Shown piece by piece: positions 25,962 through 33,534 of a stretch of DNA of 64,000 nucleotides (positions are counted from its first letter, which is position 1; each line of letters begins with the position of its first letter). Origin of the DNA: Gordonia sp. ABSL11-1. Lineage in GTDB: Bacteria > Actinomycetota > Actinomycetes > Mycobacteriales > Mycobacteriaceae. Made by a program: the position numbers and the translations under genes. The DNA lies in assembly GCF_030315685.1 (NCBI RefSeq), contig NZ_JASXSI010000028.1, positions 1 through 64,000 on the forward strand, in the 5' to 3' direction. The notes below the pieces were generated by a model. That model had not been told where the DNA came from. It did no database searches and saw only the letters and a list, made by a program, of their open reading frames with translations.

Positions 25962-27523
25962 CCATCACATCGCCGCACACGCCCGATTCGGACACCGTGC
26001 CGCTCGAGCCCGAACTCGTCGCCGGCTTCCCGTTTCCCTTCGTCGACGATCATTACCGGTACAGCACCAACGTCGAGCCCGCCCATCAGCCCGTGGCGAC
26101 CGCCGCCGGGCAGTGGGGCGATCGGGTGATCGACGTCGACAGTGAGTACCGGCATGAGATCACCGAGCGTGCAGCTATTCTCGCCGACGACGACACCCGG
26201 CACGCGGTCCTCCCACACATGCGCCCTGCCATCTGGGACGCGATGGTCACGATCATGACCGAACTCGCCACCGCCTACCCCGACCGGTTCACGCTGCAGC
26301 GCGATGGAGACGAGTGGCGTTGGGAGAACTCGCCGCTGGGGATCGAGCAGGCCTTCGTCTACGGCGACGACTCGACGCTGCCCACCGATCCGCTCGACTA
26401 CATCTGCGGTCAGATCCAGGAGGACGTCGTCCTGCTCGATCAGCGTGACGGGCAGTTGTTCGCCGACGCCGGCGTGGTCACGTTCGCGGCGGACTGGAGT
26501 TTCGGGTTCGACGTCGGGATGAGCTTTCTCGAGATCCACGGACCCGTTCCCCGGGTGCGCCGCGACGGCGTGATCACCCGCGCACACGAGTTCATCAAAC
26601 GGCTGCAACCGCATCGACCGTACCGCCGTACCAACTGGACCCTGACGATCGGCCGTCGGCTCGATGTGTCGACCGAGCGGTACCCCGAGTGGGGACCGGA
26701 TCGTGAGACCATCCAACAGGTCGACGATGAGACCTTCGGGCGCCTCGTCCACCTGCGCGTGGAGGTGCAGCACCTCATCCGGCTCCCGGATTCCGGAGCT
26801 GTGATGTTCCTGATCCGCACCTACATGCTGCCGCTCGAAACACTCGCCACCATCGACCCGTGGCGGCTCCGGGCCGCAGAGGTGTTCGACGAACTGCCCG
26901 ACGACATGGCCGATTACAAGGGCGTCATCAAGTATCGGGGACGCGCCGCGCAGTGGCTCCGCGATGCCGGACCGGCCCACCCGGCCGGGAGTGCCGCTCG
27001 TGACGAACGGCCCGGCGAGGGCCTGCCGCTCTGGCCTGCAGTACCCGAGGCCGTCGATGAGTCCGGCGCCTCGTTCCTGGTCGTCGCGATCGGTGGGGAG
27101 CCGATGGTGGGGCAGGTGTCCCGCGGCTGGGTCACCGCCGCGGAGTCGATCGGTCCGACGCGGCTCGTCGTCTTGGACTCGCTGTCCTCGCCCGCCGACA
27201 AGATCGCCCTGGCCGAGGCTTTGGCGTCCACCACCACCGGTGTGCGCATCCATGTCGTCGGCGGCCAGTACGACGTCATGACCACACTGTCGACTGCCCG
27301 GGACCACGGAGCGGTCGCCGCAGAGTTGTCCGCATTCGTCGTGCACACCCGCGACCTCCCGCTGTACTGCGCCCACTGCCGGGACACCTTTCGCGTCGAC
27401 GGCATGCCCGGGGCCGTCGTCGAGTGCCCGGGATGCGCCCGACGAGTCGAGATCCACACCCATCACTCCGCCACGCGCGGAGGCTTTCTCGCCTCCGCCT
27501 CCGACACGGAGGTCGAAGAGTGA
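25958..27523 (+). CDS. dmmC: Haem-dependent oxidative N-demethylase (DUF3445) fused to a DmmA-like domain
   Basis: A 521-residue two-part protein. Residues 1-335 are a complete DUF3445 domain, the PAS-like haem domain of oxidative N-demethylases that split dimethylamine to methylamine and formaldehyde. Family pieces include FRYS/YRYS-x-N-x-EP near residue 34, WSFGFDVGMSFLEIHGPVP at about 180 and LRVEVQHLIRLPDSGAVMFLIRTYMLPL at about 267-293. After a Pro/Gly-rich linker, residues about 370-510 repeat the DmmA-like domain, with Cys471-x2-Cys474 and Cys490-x2-Cys493 and an IHTHHSATRGGFL end. The ordinary subunits are separate proteins, so this is a fusion. Start is GTG with GGAGG upstream, overlapping the reductase stop. 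Confidence 0.82.
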   Translation: MTITSPHTPDSDTVPLEPELVAGFPFPFVDDHYRYSTNVEPAHQPVATAAGQWGDRVIDVDSEYRHEITERAAILADDDTRHAVLPHMRPAIWDAMVTIMTELATAYPDRFTLQRDGDEWRWENSPLGIEQAFVYGDDSTLPTDPLDYICGQIQEDVVLLDQRDGQLFADAGVVTFAADWSFGFDVGMSFLEIHGPVPRVRRDGVITRAHEFIKRLQPHRPYRRTNWTLTIGRRLDVSTERYPEWGPDRETIQQVDDETFGRLVHLRVEVQHLIRLPDSGAVMFLIRTYMLPLETLATIDPWRLRAAEVFDELPDDMADYKGVIKYRGRAAQWLRDAGPAHPAGSAARDERPGEGLPLWPAVPEAVDESGASFLVVAIGGEPMVGQVSRGWVTAAESIGPTRLVVLDSLSSPADKIALAEALASTTTGVRIHVVGGQYDVMTTLSTARDHGAVAAELSAFVVHTRDLPLYCAHCRDTFRVDGMPGAVVECPGCARRVEIHTHHSATRGGFLASASDTEVEE

Positions 27524-28569
27524 TGCTGCTGTCCGACACGCCGCGAGCTGTGGGCGAACGATCGGTGACATCACCGGCGGATCAGCAGTCCGCCCATCGG
27601 CACCCGGGCCACCAGCACCCGGGCTACAGCACCGGTCGTCGGACGATGCGGGCCGTCGAGGTGACAGCTCTGACGGCGGAGATCAATCACGTCCGGCTGG
27701 TGTCCGCCGACGGATCAGCACTGGCGTCGTACCAACCGGGCAGTCACCTGATCGTGGAGGCGGGTGCGCATCGCAACGCCTACTCGCTCGTCGACGACGG
27801 CATCCTCCCGTCGAGTTACGGCATCTCGGTGCTCCGGCGCGGAGCGGGCGGCGGCTCGGACTGGCTGCACGACAACCTCGTCGAGGGCGGACTCCTCGAT
27901 GTCGAAGGGCCACGGTCGATGTTCGCACCGGTCTGGGATCAGCGACACGCCCTGCTGGTGGCCGGCGGGATCGGGATCACTCCGATCCTGTCGCACGCAC
28001 GATCGCTGGCCCGCCGGGGCGGAACAGCAGACATCGTGTATTCCTACCGGCCGGGTCACGCCGCCCATCTCGACGAGTTGCGTTCCCTTGCCGAGTGTTC
28101 TGATCTGACCCTGTTCGAGGTGTCCGGCGCTGATGACACGAGATGGCTGCTCGCCGAACGGTTCGGCGCTCAACCGCTGGGTACCCACGCCTATGCCTGC
28201 GGCCCTGCGGGCATGCTCGACACCTACACCGCGGTCGCGGAACTCGCCGGCTGGCCGTCGGCACGCGTGCATCTCGAACGCTTCTCCGCGCCCGAACAAG
28301 AACCGGGAGAACCGTTCTCGGTGCGTGTCGCCTCGACAGGTGCGGTGATCGACGTACCTGCCGGGGTGTCGCTGCTGCAGCGGATGCTCGATCACGGGCT
28401 CCCGGTTCCGAACCTGTGCAGACAAGGAGTGTGCGGCGAATGCCGCATCGGAATTCGTTCCGGCGACGTCGAACACCGGGACTTCGTGTTGACCGACGAG
28501 GAGCGGGCGGCCGGCGACAGCATGCTGTGCTGCGTCTCCCGCGGCGAGAACATCGAGGTGGACTTATGA
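27523..28569 (+). CDS. dmmB: N-demethylase reductase (FMN/NAD and 2Fe-2S), copy 2
   Basis: A 348-residue paralogue of the reductase at 24972 with the same three domains: flavin (GSHLIVEAGAHRNAYSLVD), NAD (LLVAGGIGITPILSHA, YACGPAGMLD) and ferredoxin with Cys299, Cys304, Cys307 and Cys337. It differs by a 35-residue N-terminal extension with a His/Pro-rich stretch (AHRHPGHQHPGY), which could be unstructured or bind metal. The ATG sits in the stop of the fusion gene (TGATG). Its stop overlaps the next demethylase (ATGA). It probably serves that second oxygenase. Confidence 0.88.
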   Translation: MLLSDTPRAVGERSVTSPADQQSAHRHPGHQHPGYSTGRRTMRAVEVTALTAEINHVRLVSADGSALASYQPGSHLIVEAGAHRNAYSLVDDGILPSSYGISVLRRGAGGGSDWLHDNLVEGGLLDVEGPRSMFAPVWDQRHALLVAGGIGITPILSHARSLARRGGTADIVYSYRPGHAAHLDELRSLAECSDLTLFEVSGADDTRWLLAERFGAQPLGTHAYACGPAGMLDTYTAVAELAGWPSARVHLERFSAPEQEPGEPFSVRVASTGAVIDVPAGVSLLQRMLDHGLPVPNLCRQGVCGECRIGIRSGDVEHRDFVLTDEERAAGDSMLCCVSRGENIEVDL

Positions 28570-29606
28570 CTATCACCACCGGACGTGTCGGCGCGACCGA
28601 CCGTGATCCCTCCGATCGCGACGCGACCGCCAGGGTCGACCACCTGGCGAATCTGCCCTGGCCCTTCCCGGATGAGCTCGAGGAGTTCCGTTACAGCGTC
28701 AACGTCGAGCCCGCGCGAATTCCCCGCGCGACCCGCGGTGGCGAATGGGGAAGGCATATCGTCGATCTCGGTGGTCGCGAGTACCCGATGATCATGGCCG
28801 AGCGCCGGCGCATCCTCGATGCTGACCCGCACCGCGTCAAGGTCCGGCCCGGAATGGAGCTCGCCTGCTGGGACCTGCTGCTCTACTACCTCCGCGACCT
28901 CGCACTGAGCAATCCCGGCACCATGCACCTCACCGAGTACGGAGATGCCCGATTCCACTGGCGGAATGATCTTCTCGGCACCGATCAGTACTTCGTGCTG
29001 GGTGTGGACGACTCGGTGCCGAATGGTCCGCTCGACTTCCTCGCCCGCGAGGTCCCCGACGATCTGCTCCTGGTGATCGAACGTGATGGACACCTGTACT
29101 TCGATGCCGGCGCCGTGACCTTCGCGGCCGCCTGGTCGGTGTCCTTCGATGTCGGTATGGACATGTACGAGATCCACGCCCCGGTACCGGGTCTCACCCG
29201 GCAGGGGATCGTGGCCCGGGCCGAACATTTCCTCCGGCGCCTTCCCGCCGATCAGGTGTACCGCCGGGTCAACTGGACACTGTCCGCATCGGACTCGCCG
29301 AAACTCGATGTGAGCCTGGAGGAGCTGCCGGAATGGGCCGACGACATCCCGCAGATGCTGCGGGACAGAGACTTCGATCGGGTACACCTGCGCATCGAGC
29401 TCGAGCACTTCATCCGGCTCCCGATGTCCGGGGCCGTCACCTTCAACATCCGCACCTTCATGGCCTCCCTCGCGGAGATCCGGCGGATACCGGAATGGGC
29501 CGGTCAGCTCGCCACCGTCATCGAGACCCTCAGCGAGCCCATCGCCGCCTACAAAGGCTTTCTCGAGTACCGCGACGACGTCGTGGCACATCTTCGTGGA
29601 CAGTGA
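28566..29606 (+). CDS. dmmC: Haem-dependent oxidative N-demethylase (DUF3445), stand-alone copy
   Basis: A 346-residue DUF3445 protein of ordinary length, paralogous to the first 335 residues of the fusion at 25958. Matching blocks are FRYSVNVEPARIPRATRGGEWG, FAAAWSVSFDVGMDMYEIHAPVPGL, YRRVNWTLS and HLRIELEHFIRLPMSGAVTFNIRTFM. It should form an N-demethylase with the reductase encoded just before it. Two paralogous oxygenases in one operon may attack different methylated amines, or act as unequal subunits of one enzyme. The ammonium transporter follows after 61 bases. Confidence 0.85.
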   Translation: MTITTGRVGATDRDPSDRDATARVDHLANLPWPFPDELEEFRYSVNVEPARIPRATRGGEWGRHIVDLGGREYPMIMAERRRILDADPHRVKVRPGMELACWDLLLYYLRDLALSNPGTMHLTEYGDARFHWRNDLLGTDQYFVLGVDDSVPNGPLDFLAREVPDDLLLVIERDGHLYFDAGAVTFAAAWSVSFDVGMDMYEIHAPVPGLTRQGIVARAEHFLRRLPADQVYRRVNWTLSASDSPKLDVSLEELPEWADDIPQMLRDRDFDRVHLRIELEHFIRLPMSGAVTFNIRTFMASLAEIRRIPEWAGQLATVIETLSEPIAAYKGFLEYRDDVVAHLRGQ

Positions 29607-29667
29607 CGTCCGCCTCGCTTTTTCTCTCCGATTTGTCTGTCCCACAACATTACCCGAGGATTCTAGA

Positions 29668-31017
29668 ATGGAACCGATACTCGCCGCCAACGCCGACCTG
29701 GCGTGGATGCTCGCGGCCTTTGTCTTCGTGCTGCTGATGTTCCCCGGCCTTGCCCTGTATTACGGGGGCATGGTCGGGTCACGCAATGTCCTGAACATGA
29801 TGACCATGGTGATGGTCACCCTGGGCATCACGAGCGTGCTCTATGTGCTCTACGGCTATGGCCTCGTGTCGGGGCCGTCGCTGAACGATTGGGGCATCAT
29901 CGGTAATCCGATGGACTACATAGGCCTCGGATCGAACATGGCCGACGACGGCTCGGGCAGCACGCAGGTGCTGTACTTCGCCGCCTGGTTCATCCTCTTC
30001 GCGGCGATCACCATCGCCATTGTCGCCAGCGGTGCGGCGGGCCGGATGAAGTTCTCGGCCTGGTTGGTGTTCGCGCCCATCTGGCTGACGCTGGTGTACT
30101 TCCCGGTTGCACACTGGGTGTTCGCCGCCGACGGTGACGGTATCAGTGGTGGGTTCCTGCTGAACGACATCGGCATTCACGATTACGCCGGTGGCACGGC
30201 CGTCCACATGAACTCCGGTGTGGCGGCCCTGGCCCTCGCCATGGTGCTCGGGGCGCGCCGCAAGAGGATGGAGCGCCCGAACAATGTCCCGATGGCGTTG
30301 CTCGGCGGTGGCATCCTCTGGTTCGGCTGGTTCGGATTCAACGGCAGCTGCGCCCTCGGGGCCAGCTTCCTGACCCAGGTCGTCATCCTCAACACCCTGC
30401 TTGCCGGGAGCGCCGGCATGATCGGCTTCTGCCTCATCGAGAAGTGGCGCGAGGGTCACGCCACCTCACTCGGCCTGATCACCGGTGCCGTCGCAGGACT
30501 CGTCGGAATCACCCCGGCCGCCAACACGATGACGCCGCTCGGTGCGCTGGGCGTCGGCCTGCTCGCGGCCGCCGTCGTCGCGCTTCTGCTCAGTTTCAAG
30601 AGCAAGTTCACGGTCGACGACACCCTGGACGCGTTCGCCGTGCACGGCGTCGGCGGCATCGTCGGCACCCTGTGCATCGTGCTGTTCGCCTCGGAGTCGG
30701 CTCCCGCCGGAGTGCAGGGCATCCTGTTCGGCGGTGACATCGGCATCCTGTGGAGGGAGCTCGCGGGCATCGTCATCACCTGCACCTACTCCTTCGTCGT
30801 GACCTGGCTGATCGCCAAGGGCCTCGACAAGGTGATGACCCTGCGTGTCGACGAGGAGACCGAGATGAACGGCCTCGACTCGACCGTTCATGCGGAGACC
30901 GCTTACGAGATCCCGGCAGCCGGTGTGGGACATGCACCGGGTCTGGTCGCGACCGTTCCGCCGAAGGTCGGTCCGGCGAATGCGGGAGCGGCGGAGCCGG
31001 TGCCGGCATCCACCTGA
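29668..31017 (+). CDS. amt: Ammonium transporter Amt
   Basis: A 449-residue membrane channel of the Amt/Mep/Rh family with about 11 helices. Family blocks are MFPGLALYYGGMVGSRNVLNMM, the twin-His pore histidine in YAGGTAVHMNSGVAALALA, GILWFGWFGFNGSCALG and FAVHGVGGIVGTLC. The extreme C-terminus is a proline/alanine-rich tail. The start at 29668 follows GAGGA and a short A/T-rich leader. Placed last in the demethylase operon, it may take up ammonium or methylammonium, which Amt channels also conduct. Methylamine supply is an inference from context. Confidence 0.92.
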   Translation: MEPILAANADLAWMLAAFVFVLLMFPGLALYYGGMVGSRNVLNMMTMVMVTLGITSVLYVLYGYGLVSGPSLNDWGIIGNPMDYIGLGSNMADDGSGSTQVLYFAAWFILFAAITIAIVASGAAGRMKFSAWLVFAPIWLTLVYFPVAHWVFAADGDGISGGFLLNDIGIHDYAGGTAVHMNSGVAALALAMVLGARRKRMERPNNVPMALLGGGILWFGWFGFNGSCALGASFLTQVVILNTLLAGSAGMIGFCLIEKWREGHATSLGLITGAVAGLVGITPAANTMTPLGALGVGLLAAAVVALLLSFKSKFTVDDTLDAFAVHGVGGIVGTLCIVLFASESAPAGVQGILFGGDIGILWRELAGIVITCTYSFVVTWLIAKGLDKVMTLRVDEETEMNGLDSTVHAETAYEIPAAGVGHAPGLVATVPPKVGPANAGAAEPVPAST

Positions 31018-31072
31018 TCCGCGTCCATCGCAGCCACGTCGGCGGGGACGACATCCAGCGGGGGTTCACCGG

Positions 31073-31666
31073 TCACGGTGGGCCCTCGCCCGCGTCTGCC
31101 GAACTCAACGCCCGAAACAGCGGCACCACACAGACGCCGACGATCTCGGCGATCCCCGCGTCATCGAGCGACCGCCGTAACAGTGTCTCGTTCCGCAACA
31201 GGTCCATGGGCAGTGCGAGTGCGCGTGTCGGGATCGGGGATGGACCGAGTTCGCCTCTCGCACGGGCGTGTTCGACGATCGGGCCGACCACATCGGCCGA
31301 CCGTCGGAAGATGACCTCCCGCATAGCCTGGGCAGTCGTCTCGTCGGCACCGGAGAGGATGCCGAGGATCATGCCGCGGCCACGGTGCATGAAGAGCTCG
31401 TTGCCGTCGCGCAGCAGCTGCGTGAGGTCGTCGACGAGCGAGCCGGTGTCGGGGGTGTGCAGCGGGGAGGAGTCAGCGCCGACCATCGAGGCGAACACCA
31501 TCGAGGCTTTGGTCGGCCACCGCCGGTACAAGACGGCCTTACTGGTCTCCGCGGCTGCGGCCACACCCTCGAAGGTCAGCTGGGCGTAGCCGTGTGCCAT
31601 CAGTTCGCTCTGCACGGCGGCGTGGATCGCGGCCTCGAGATCGGCGCCCCGGCGTCGTGTCGCCAC
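31073..31666 (-). CDS. TetR-family transcriptional regulator
   Basis: A 197-residue repressor with the TetR helix-turn-helix YAQLTFEGVAAAAETSKAVLYRRWPTKASMV and a C-terminal ligand domain of the common actinobacterial type (TetR_C_33-like). Start taken at the second GTG (VATRRRG) because AGGAG lies five bases upstream; GTG at 31672 is also possible. It is divergent from the ABC-2-like membrane gene, and two identical operators fill the 84 bases between them, so it almost certainly represses that gene and itself. Confidence 0.9.
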   Translation of the reverse strand: MATRRRGADLEAAIHAAVQSELMAHGYAQLTFEGVAAAAETSKAVLYRRWPTKASMVFASMVGADSSPLHTPDTGSLVDDLTQLLRDGNELFMHRGRGMILGILSGADETTAQAMREVIFRRSADVVGPIVEHARARGELGPSPIPTRALALPMDLLRNETLLRRSLDDAGIAEIVGVCVVPLFRALSSADAGEGPP

Positions 31667-31681
31667 CCTCACTCCTCGTAA

Positions 31682-31736
31682 GAAACGTTGCGTTTCCTAG
31701 AACGATAGCCTACCGTTTTAGGAAACGTACCGTTTC
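31682..31736. promoter_or_regulatory. Twin TetR operators GAAACG-N3-CGTTTC
   Basis: GAAACG-TTG-CGTTTC (31682-31696) and GAAACG-TAC-CGTTTC (31722-31736) are perfect inverted repeats with identical arms, 40 bases apart centre to centre, in the promoter region shared by the TetR gene and the membrane gene. Two dimers on nearly the same face of the helix are expected. Confidence 0.8.
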
Positions 31737-31749
31737 TTAAGGACTTGAC

Positions 31750-32781
31750 ATGGCAATGCTGTCCCCGGCAGGCGGAACCGCCGCCCGTCCGAATCCACGC
31801 ACCGTCATCGGACTCGTCGTGGGTGTCGCCGCGCTGCTGGCTGCGATGGTCACCGCGTTCGCGCTCCCCGCGGCCAACTCCGGACCGCACGACGTCCCGA
31901 TCGGGGTGGTCGCGCCGGCGGCGCAGGCCGATCGTCTGAGTCAACAGCTCGACGGCTTCGATGTCACCCGCTACGACAGTTCCGAGGCCGCACGCGAGGC
32001 GATCGAGCACCGCGACATCTACGGGTCGCTGATCGTCGAGGGCCGAAACGTCGACGCGATGGTCGCTTCGGCGGCGAGTCCCACTGTGGCCACGGCCATC
32101 TCGGCGATCGGAAGTCGCGTGTCGCAGACTGCCGGTGGGACGTCGCAGACCGTCGACATCCGATCATTCCCACCAGACGATCCCAAGGGCGCCGGGCTCG
32201 CCGCCGGTGCATTGCCGCTCGCGCTGGGTGGCTGGATCAGCGCGATGGTCATCATGCTGCTGATCCATACCCCGGGTGCCCGGGTGCTCACCGCTCTCGG
32301 CGTCTCGGTGGTGGGCGGATTGGTCCTCGTGGCCACCCTGACCTACGTCATCGGCACGTTTGACGGCAACTACTGGGTGACCAGTCTTGCCGCGATGCTG
32401 GGTATCGCCGCAACGTGTTTCGCGGTTCTGGGATTACGTGAGCTCCTCGGCGGGGCCGGATTGGGTATCGCAGCGATCCTGTTGATCTTCCTCGGGAACC
32501 CGTTGTCGGGGTTGGCGAGTGCACCTGAGATGATCCCCACGCCCTGGGGCCGCATCGGTCAGCTCCTGCCACCCGGTGCCACCGGCACCATGCTGCGAGA
32601 CGTCGCATTCTTCAACGGAAACGGGGCCCTTCACGCGATCGTGGTGCTGGTGTGCTGGCTGGTCGGCGGCCTCGCGTTGTACGTGCTGGGCGTCTGGCGG
32701 AACCGGCGTTCCCACGAGGTCGACGAGGACGAGATCCACATCGGACGGCATGCGGTCGACGACGGTGTCGTGACCTCGTAG
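31750..32781 (+). CDS. ABC-2-type/YhgE-like membrane protein
   Basis: A 343-residue membrane protein: one N-terminal helix (VIGLVVGVAALLAAMVTAFALP), an outer domain of about 130 residues (PIGVVAPAAQADRLSQQLDG...DPKGAGLAAGALPLALGGW), then five or six helices and a charged acidic tail. This plan is shared by ABC-2-type permeases and YhgE/Pip-like efflux proteins. There is no ATP-binding partner gene next to it. The adjacent TetR regulator with twin operators suggests an inducible export role, for example against a toxic compound. Substrate unknown. Confidence 0.7.
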   Translation: MAMLSPAGGTAARPNPRTVIGLVVGVAALLAAMVTAFALPAANSGPHDVPIGVVAPAAQADRLSQQLDGFDVTRYDSSEAAREAIEHRDIYGSLIVEGRNVDAMVASAASPTVATAISAIGSRVSQTAGGTSQTVDIRSFPPDDPKGAGLAAGALPLALGGWISAMVIMLLIHTPGARVLTALGVSVVGGLVLVATLTYVIGTFDGNYWVTSLAAMLGIAATCFAVLGLRELLGGAGLGIAAILLIFLGNPLSGLASAPEMIPTPWGRIGQLLPPGATGTMLRDVAFFNGNGALHAIVVLVCWLVGGLALYVLGVWRNRRSHEVDEDEIHIGRHAVDDGVVTS

Positions 32782-32808
32782 CCTTCGATGCCTGCGTGGA
32801 TCCGTGGA

Positions 32809-33207
32809 TCACTGTGCGGGTGACCATGTGGGGTAGCCGACGTGGACGCATCCCTTCAACAGCCGGCGGTCGTAAGCGAGCACACCGGTGAGTTGCTCGC
32901 CGATGTGGGCGGCCGATGCGAGGTGGATGGCGTCCAGTGAACGCAGGGTCGATGGACCGATAGTCTCGGCGCGCGTAATGACGGCCTCGGTGATGGGGAT
33001 GATGTCGATGCCGTCGAGCACTTTGCTCGCGCGATCCACCAGTCCGCTGCTTCCGTCGCGAACTGCGGTGCGCATCAGTTCGACTCGTGTCAACGCGCTG
33101 GTCACGAGGTTCTCATCGGCATGCTGCCGTAGCCAGGCGATGAGTGCAGATGTCTCGGCCTCGGACACGACGAGTTTGACGATGGCAGAGGTGTCCGCGT
33201 AGATCAT
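32809..33207 (-). CDS. vapC: PIN-domain toxin (VapC)
   Basis: A 132-residue PIN-domain ribonuclease, the toxin of a VapBC pair. The acidic residues of the fold are visible: Asp5 in MIYADTSA, Glu in LTRVELMR, Asp in SLDAIHLASA and Asp in LAYDRRLLKG. VapC toxins cut tRNA or rRNA when free of antitoxin. Its ATG overlaps the antitoxin stop by four bases (ATGA). The gene is the second of a two-gene leftward operon. Confidence 0.9.
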   Translation of the reverse strand: MIYADTSAIVKLVVSEAETSALIAWLRQHADENLVTSALTRVELMRTAVRDGSSGLVDRASKVLDGIDIIPITEAVITRAETIGPSTLRSLDAIHLASAAHIGEQLTGVLAYDRRLLKGCVHVGYPTWSPAQ

Positions 33208-33476
33208 CGTTCGTCGCGCACGCGGTCGAGCTCCGACGTCAGGTCTCCGACGGGCAGGTCCTCGACCGCGATCATGTGGAGAGAGCCGGGGCTCCGCGCG
33301 GGCGTGAGAACACCGGTCCTGATCAAGGCCTCGCGTCCGGAGGTCTCGGTAGAGACCGGCACGAGTCGTGCCACCGTCTTGCCGCGATTGGTGATCGAGA
33401 TCTCTTCGCCCGCTTCGACCTGCGCGAGGTAGCGAGAGGCATGCTGGCGAAGCTCGCGGACACCGATGGTCGTCAT
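33204..33476 (-). CDS. vapB: Phd/YefM-type antitoxin (VapB)
   Basis: A 90-residue prevent-host-death family antitoxin. The N-terminal DNA-binding fold MTTIGVRELRQHASRYLAQVEAGEEISITNRGKTVARLVP is characteristic; the remaining 40 residues would wrap the PIN toxin. ATG at 33476 is used because the family begins with this segment. A 19-base perfect operator lies just upstream, fitting the usual autorepression by the toxin-antitoxin complex. Confidence 0.9.
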   Translation of the reverse strand: MTTIGVRELRQHASRYLAQVEAGEEISITNRGKTVARLVPVSTETSGREALIRTGVLTPARSPGSLHMIAVEDLPVGDLTSELDRVRDER

Positions 33477-33486
33477 GGAGGCGAGC

Positions 33487-33505
33487 GTAGCACACGATGT
33501 GCTAC
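33487..33505. promoter_or_regulatory. vapBC operator palindrome
   Basis: GTAGCACA-CGA-TGTGCTAC, perfect 8-base arms around three bases, begins 11 bases upstream of the antitoxin ATG. Its position fits autoregulation of the toxin-antitoxin operon. Confidence 0.75.
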
Positions 33506-33517
33506 TCTTGCTCGTGT

Positions 33518-33534
33518 GGCTCAGTGGCTGAGCC
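33518..33534 (-). terminator. Short hairpin after the FAD oxidase gene
   Basis: GGCTCA-GTGGC-TGAGCC forms a six-pair stem immediately after the stop of the leftward FAD oxidase gene and before the vapBC operator. A weak terminator is likely. Confidence 0.5.

Noticed and set aside
29607-29667. Riboswitch or attenuator before amt
   Set aside because: The 61-base gap has only a ribosome site and no convincing stem; amt most likely reads through from the operon.
33518-33534. Fragment of a tRNA
   Set aside because: GGCTCAGTGGCTGAGCC resembles a D-arm but no anticodon, T-loop or acceptor pairing surrounds it; it is a plain hairpin after a gene.
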